From a bacterium (GTDB lineage: Bacteria > Bacillota > Clostridia > Lachnospirales > Lachnospiraceae), in assembly GCA_030539165.1 (NCBI GenBank), contig JAUNSO010000015.1, positions 12,047 through 51,398 on the forward strand: DNA of 39,352 bases, in the 5' to 3' direction. A model generated the notes under the pieces. The model was not told where the DNA came from, did not search any database, and saw nothing but the letters and a program-made list of their open reading frames with translations. Every line of letters starts with the position of its first letter. Within the stretch, counting starts at the first letter, position 1. This document shows positions 36,676 to 39,352 of the stretch, piece by piece. The translations under genes and the position numbers were made by a program.

Positions 36676-36906
36676 ATGGAATACTGTCCTCTCAATGAAG
36701 ACAACCGTCAGGCTGTAAATGATTTTATTATCAAGCACTGGTACACAACAGAAATGGTTATCCGAGGCAGGATTTATGATATGGTTCATTTGTATCATAA
36801 TGCTCTGGACGTATCCAGGAAGCTGAAACCTGAAATACCGCTAGTTGGTGATTATGATATACCCTTAAGACATGAAATTGAATTCGAAAAAGATATGGAG
36901 TGTTAG
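36676..36906 (+). pseudogene. GNAT acetyltransferase with its central domain deleted in frame
   Basis: 76 codons from the ATG at 36676 (GAAGGTGAT upstream; ATGs at 36655 and 36661 lack sites). The first part (EDNRQAVNDFIIKHWYTTEM, VIRGRIYDM) is the typical N-terminus of a GNAT N-acetyltransferase, and the second part (VHLYHNALDVSRKLKPEIPL, then IPLRHEIEFEK) is the typical C-terminus of the same kind of protein. The roughly 80 residues between them, including the acetyl-CoA loop, are missing with the frame intact. The joint falls at YDM, where full proteins have YDM early and FDM late, so recombination at a short identical stretch is plausible. Expected to be inactive. The stop is one base before the next ATG. 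Confidence 0.7.
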
Positions 36907-36907
36907 T

Positions 36908-37915
36908 ATGATATTTGACCAAATGAAAGAAAGCTACATCAACGAAGCAATAGCATTAGCAATTCAGGAATATCAAGATGAATGCAGTCATTGCAAAGGA
37001 TTACCCAAAGAAGATATTCGCCCTGCAATCACTAGCCTTCTCCATGCACTTATGAATCAAAAATATGGCTGTGTAGCATTGGAAGATGGACAGGTGATTG
37101 GCTATCTGCTGTTCTATGGCCCGATGGATGGTTTCTTTGGTGAAGTCAAGGGGGTCTTCTCACCACTTGGCGGCAGCGCGTTTTGTGGAAAAGATAGAGG
37201 ACGATTGGCATCTTTTCTATTTGAACATACCGGCAATCAACTTGCGGAGGATGGCATCTGCAGTTATGCACTCAGCCGCTACGCACATGATGAGGAAGTC
37301 GGACAATCCTTTATTATGAATGGTTTTGGGATACGCTGCAGTGATGCAATCATACAGTTGAATCAAAGACCGGCAATCAAGAATGCAGTTGTATCTAAGA
37401 ATCCAGATTTATCATTTGAAATTTTGACAGGCAGTCAGAAATATAAGATTGAACCATTACATCATAAGCTTGTAGAACATCTTGCTTTTGCTCCGACACT
37501 TTTCCCGACCTATATTCCTGCAGCGAAAAAATGGTATCGTTATGATGACATTCGCATCTTTGCTGCAAAGAAAGAGGATCAATATATTGGGTATCTTGCG
37601 CTTACGGATGACGATGCAGAGACCTTTATTACAGAACATCCTAAGATGGCTAATATATGCGGGGCATATGTATCAGAGGATTGTAGAGGAACGGGAGTTG
37701 CTGTACAGCTCTTAGAGTATCTCTGTGAGACTTGCGAACAAGAAGGTAAGCTGTGGCTTGGAGTTGATTGTGAGACACTGAATCCGACAGCACTTCACTT
37801 TTGGAGCAAATATTTCGAACCTTATACCTGGAGCTATGCACGTCGGATTGATGAAAGAATAGTCGGTTATCGCAATTATCTGGATCAGGAGTGGAGTAAA
37901 ATTGTCACCCCCTAG
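36908..37915 (+). CDS. Tandem GNAT N-acetyltransferase
   Basis: 335 residues from the ATG at 36908, after GGAG; an in-frame ATG at 36872 lies inside the preceding gene. Two GNAT halves: the first (about 1-150) keeps the strand GCVALEDGQVIGYLLFYGP but has no clear acetyl-CoA loop. The second (about 190-325) has YIGYLALTDDD and a good loop in AYVSEDCRGTGVAVQLLEYL, followed by LWLGVDCETLNPTALHFWSK and YFEPYTWSYARRI. The second half is probably the active one. Such proteins acetylate small amines, antibiotics or proteins; the substrate is not predictable. It overlaps nothing but follows the deleted GNAT by one base, and precedes an AraC gene by 15 bp. Confidence 0.85.
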   Translation: MIFDQMKESYINEAIALAIQEYQDECSHCKGLPKEDIRPAITSLLHALMNQKYGCVALEDGQVIGYLLFYGPMDGFFGEVKGVFSPLGGSAFCGKDRGRLASFLFEHTGNQLAEDGICSYALSRYAHDEEVGQSFIMNGFGIRCSDAIIQLNQRPAIKNAVVSKNPDLSFEILTGSQKYKIEPLHHKLVEHLAFAPTLFPTYIPAAKKWYRYDDIRIFAAKKEDQYIGYLALTDDDAETFITEHPKMANICGAYVSEDCRGTGVAVQLLEYLCETCEQEGKLWLGVDCETLNPTALHFWSKYFEPYTWSYARRIDERIVGYRNYLDQEWSKIVTP

Positions 37916-37930
37916 TAGCCGGAGGCACAT

Positions 37931-38767
37931 ATGTTTACAGTAGAATCAATGAAAGCGTTTCGTCAGGCAAATAGGATTCTTTTTCGCGGCAGTAACGTGT
38001 TGTATTTGCTTCCGCATCCCAGACTGCGAAGCTGGATTTCCAATTACACAATCACTTTTCCACAGGCAGAGGCAATGTCAGAGCAATATACAGTCATTCC
38101 TCATGGCTGTGCTACACTCGTTTATGCATGTGATACCAGAGAGATTAAGAGTAATCTGTTTGGACCGATTACAAAACCCTCCTGTGTAGGACATGATGCA
38201 AATTCTGCAAGTTTATTGTTTATTGTGGAGTTTCAGCCTGCAGGCTACTATGCTTTTAGTAAAATCCCTCAATTTGAGCTGACTGATTTATTGATTCCCT
38301 TTGGCAATCTTGACTCTGCATTTGATCGGGATATAGAACAATCTATCGAAGGAACGACAGATTTAGATGATTTTATTACAGCAGTAGATACCTTGTTTTT
38401 TTCTCATCTGAAGGATCTGTCATTCCCACAGGAATTTTCGGCGGCAAATGACTTGATTTTAAAGAATAACGGCGTACTTTCTATTAAAGACCTGTCGCAA
38501 AATGTTTACTATAGCGAGAGACACCTCAGTCGTACATTCAACAAATACGTCGGAACCAGTACCAAATCGTTTTCACGTCTTGTACGCATCAATAAGGCAC
38601 TTCATATATTACGCAGACCTAACATCAGCATCATTCGAGCCGGAATGGAGAGCGGATTTTACGACGATCCGCATTTCATTCGAGATTTTACCTCCATCTG
38701 TGGTATTACGCCGCAAAAATATCGTGATCACATGTCCGATTTTTACAGTGAGTTGGCTAAATTCTGA
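37931..38767 (+). CDS. AraC family regulator with DUF6597-type N-terminus
   Basis: 278 residues; GGAGG lies five nt before the ATG. The N-terminal part (LYLLPHPRLRSWISNYTITF, VIPHGCATLVYACD, FIVEFQPAGYYAF) has the pattern of DUF6597, a ligand domain common ahead of AraC helix-turn-helix units. The C-terminal 100 residues carry SIKDLSQNVYYSERHLSRTF and a second unit around IIRAGMESGFYDDPHFIRDF, ending GITPQKYR. It is probably co-transcribed with the upstream GNAT gene and may control it or the VOC gene downstream; no operator was identified. Confidence 0.88.
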   Translation: MFTVESMKAFRQANRILFRGSNVLYLLPHPRLRSWISNYTITFPQAEAMSEQYTVIPHGCATLVYACDTREIKSNLFGPITKPSCVGHDANSASLLFIVEFQPAGYYAFSKIPQFELTDLLIPFGNLDSAFDRDIEQSIEGTTDLDDFITAVDTLFFSHLKDLSFPQEFSAANDLILKNNGVLSIKDLSQNVYYSERHLSRTFNKYVGTSTKSFSRLVRINKALHILRRPNISIIRAGMESGFYDDPHFIRDFTSICGITPQKYRDHMSDFYSELAKF

Positions 38768-38769
38768 GT

Positions 38770-38775
38770 TATAAT
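38770..38775 (+). promoter_or_regulatory. Possible -10 of the VOC protein gene
   Basis: Perfect TATAAT three bases after the AraC stop codon, without a good -35 at 16-18 nt; AAGGAG follows before the ATG at 38806. Confidence 0.35.
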
Positions 38776-38805
38776 ACAGAAAACAAACTTAAGGAGTGAT
38801 ATTAA

Positions 38806-39261
38806 ATGGTATATCAAGGTACATTACTTTCCGTCTCTGATATGGAAAGAACCAAACATTTTTATGCAGACATTATGGAACAGAAGATCATGATGGATCT
38901 TGGAACTCACGTTGCCTTTGACAGAGGATTATCTGCTCAGTCAGATTTTGCAGATTTAGTAGGAAAACCACTTTCGGGGAAGGATCGCCCTAACAATTTC
39001 GAGCTCTATTTTGAAGTAGAAGATCTGGACAGTTGGCAGGAAAAGCTCCAGAAGGTGGAAGGTATAGAATTCATCCACACCGCGAAGGAATATCCCTGGG
39101 GTCAGTGTGTATTTCGTTTCTATGATTATGATAAGTATATCGTGGAAGTTGCAGAAAGCATGGAAAGTGTAGCAAAACGTTATCTTGCTCAGGGACTGAG
39201 TGTTGAAGAGACAGCTGAAAAGACAATGTTTCCGGTAGAATTTGTGAAAGCCCTGCTCTAA
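38806..39261 (+). CDS. VOC superfamily (glyoxalase/bleomycin-resistance fold) protein
   Basis: 151 residues. The N-terminal half-module is GTLLSVSDMERTKHFYADIM followed by the HVAFDRG strand; the second module is FELYFEVEDLDSWQEKLQ, then IEFIHTAKEYPWGQCVFRFY and DYDKYIVEVAESME. The metal positions usual for glyoxalases are only partly evident: a Glu in YIVEVAE and a possible Glu or His earlier. A helical tail with a short helix-turn-helix-like stretch (SVEETAEKTMFPVEFVKALL) extends the usual fold. AAGGAG is well placed. The substrate is unknown; it may act on a toxic small molecule, with the GNAT and AraC neighbours suggesting a detoxification set (inference). Confidence 0.85.
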   Translation: MVYQGTLLSVSDMERTKHFYADIMEQKIMMDLGTHVAFDRGLSAQSDFADLVGKPLSGKDRPNNFELYFEVEDLDSWQEKLQKVEGIEFIHTAKEYPWGQCVFRFYDYDKYIVEVAESMESVAKRYLAQGLSVEETAEKTMFPVEFVKALL

Positions 39262-39296
39262 TCCATGGTGAAAAGAACAGATATATGTGATATGAT

Positions 39297-39329
39297 AAAA
39301 TGGTCGGATGTGATGTCCGGCCATTTTTT
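39297..39329 (+). terminator. Intrinsic terminator after the VOC gene
   Basis: Stem AAAATGGTCGGA / TCCGGCCATTTT with a G-T pair, 7-nt loop and a run of T (CCATTTTTT). Confidence 0.82.
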
Positions 39330-39347
39330 GTGAAAGGAATGTTATAA

Positions 39348-39352
39348 ATGAT
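39348..39352 (+). CDS. Possible first bases of a gene leaving the window
   Basis: GAAAGGAATGTTATAA then ATG at 39348-39350: an AAAGGA-type site about ten nt before an ATG at the extreme right edge, just after a terminator. Only five bases are visible, so nothing can be said about the product. Confidence 0.25.

Overview
This window reads as chromosome of a Gram-positive, low-to-moderate GC anaerobe of the class Clostridia, most likely a gut Lachnospiraceae (inference from gene content and protein style; no 16S or marker search was possible). Support: AGGAGG-type ribosome binding sites throughout, a SipL-type spore coat morphogen (spore former), a strong motility-sigma (sigma-28/SigD) promoter match (a flagellate ancestor or host), a DUF1934 protein, non-mevalonate isoprenoid synthesis (ispE), a two-subunit PyrD/PyrK dihydroorotate dehydrogenase, and a CUT1 sugar ABC transporter without its own ATPase.

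Layout. 1-1379: 5' part of a secreted coiled-coil NlpC/P60 wall hydrolase, then a G-poor spacer and a 182-bp nested inverted repeat. 1380-3916: asnS behind a lipid-anchored trigger-factor-like PPIase. 4101-4574: a small membrane-anchored protein of unknown function. 4646-8767: minus-strand housekeeping run (ispE, a GntR regulator, a small exported protein, murI, DUF1934, galU). 8942-9547: an unrecognised protein under a sigma-28-like promoter. 9625-14691: sipL, then pyrD, pyrK, pyrC and a PrcB-like lipoprotein. The pyrD-sipL junction packs a terminator, a sigma-E-like promoter and the sipL ribosome binding site into about 60 bp. 14842-15573: plsC. 15590-20995: a translationally coupled set consisting of a polytopic PTPS-related membrane protein, a GH9-like lipoprotein without recognisable catalytic motifs and ddl, followed by murF. 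21106-23558: molybdenum cofactor genes moaC, moaA and a MogA-MOSC fusion. 23687-31100: a beta-galactoside-type utilisation locus (AraC regulator, binding protein, two permeases, GH2 beta-galactosidase). 31227-33525: RsuA-family pseudouridine synthase and a secreted DUF4434 protein. 33531-34427: a second AraC regulator.

34537-36450 is a visibly AT-richer accessory module, an AbiEi/AbiEii-type toxin-antitoxin/abortive infection pair whose promoter is bracketed by two large near-identical palindromes. 36449-39352 is a plus-strand patchwork: a GNAT gene that has lost its middle, a tandem-GNAT protein, a third AraC regulator, a VOC-fold protein and the possible first codon of another gene.

The points most worth a second look are (1) the sipL control junction, (2) the sigma-28-driven orphan gene, (3) the GT-C-like/GH9-like/ddl/murF envelope operon, (4) the AbiE double operator, (5) the nested inverted repeat and (6) the internally deleted GNAT. 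I see no tRNA, rRNA, CRISPR array, insertion sequence or prophage genes.
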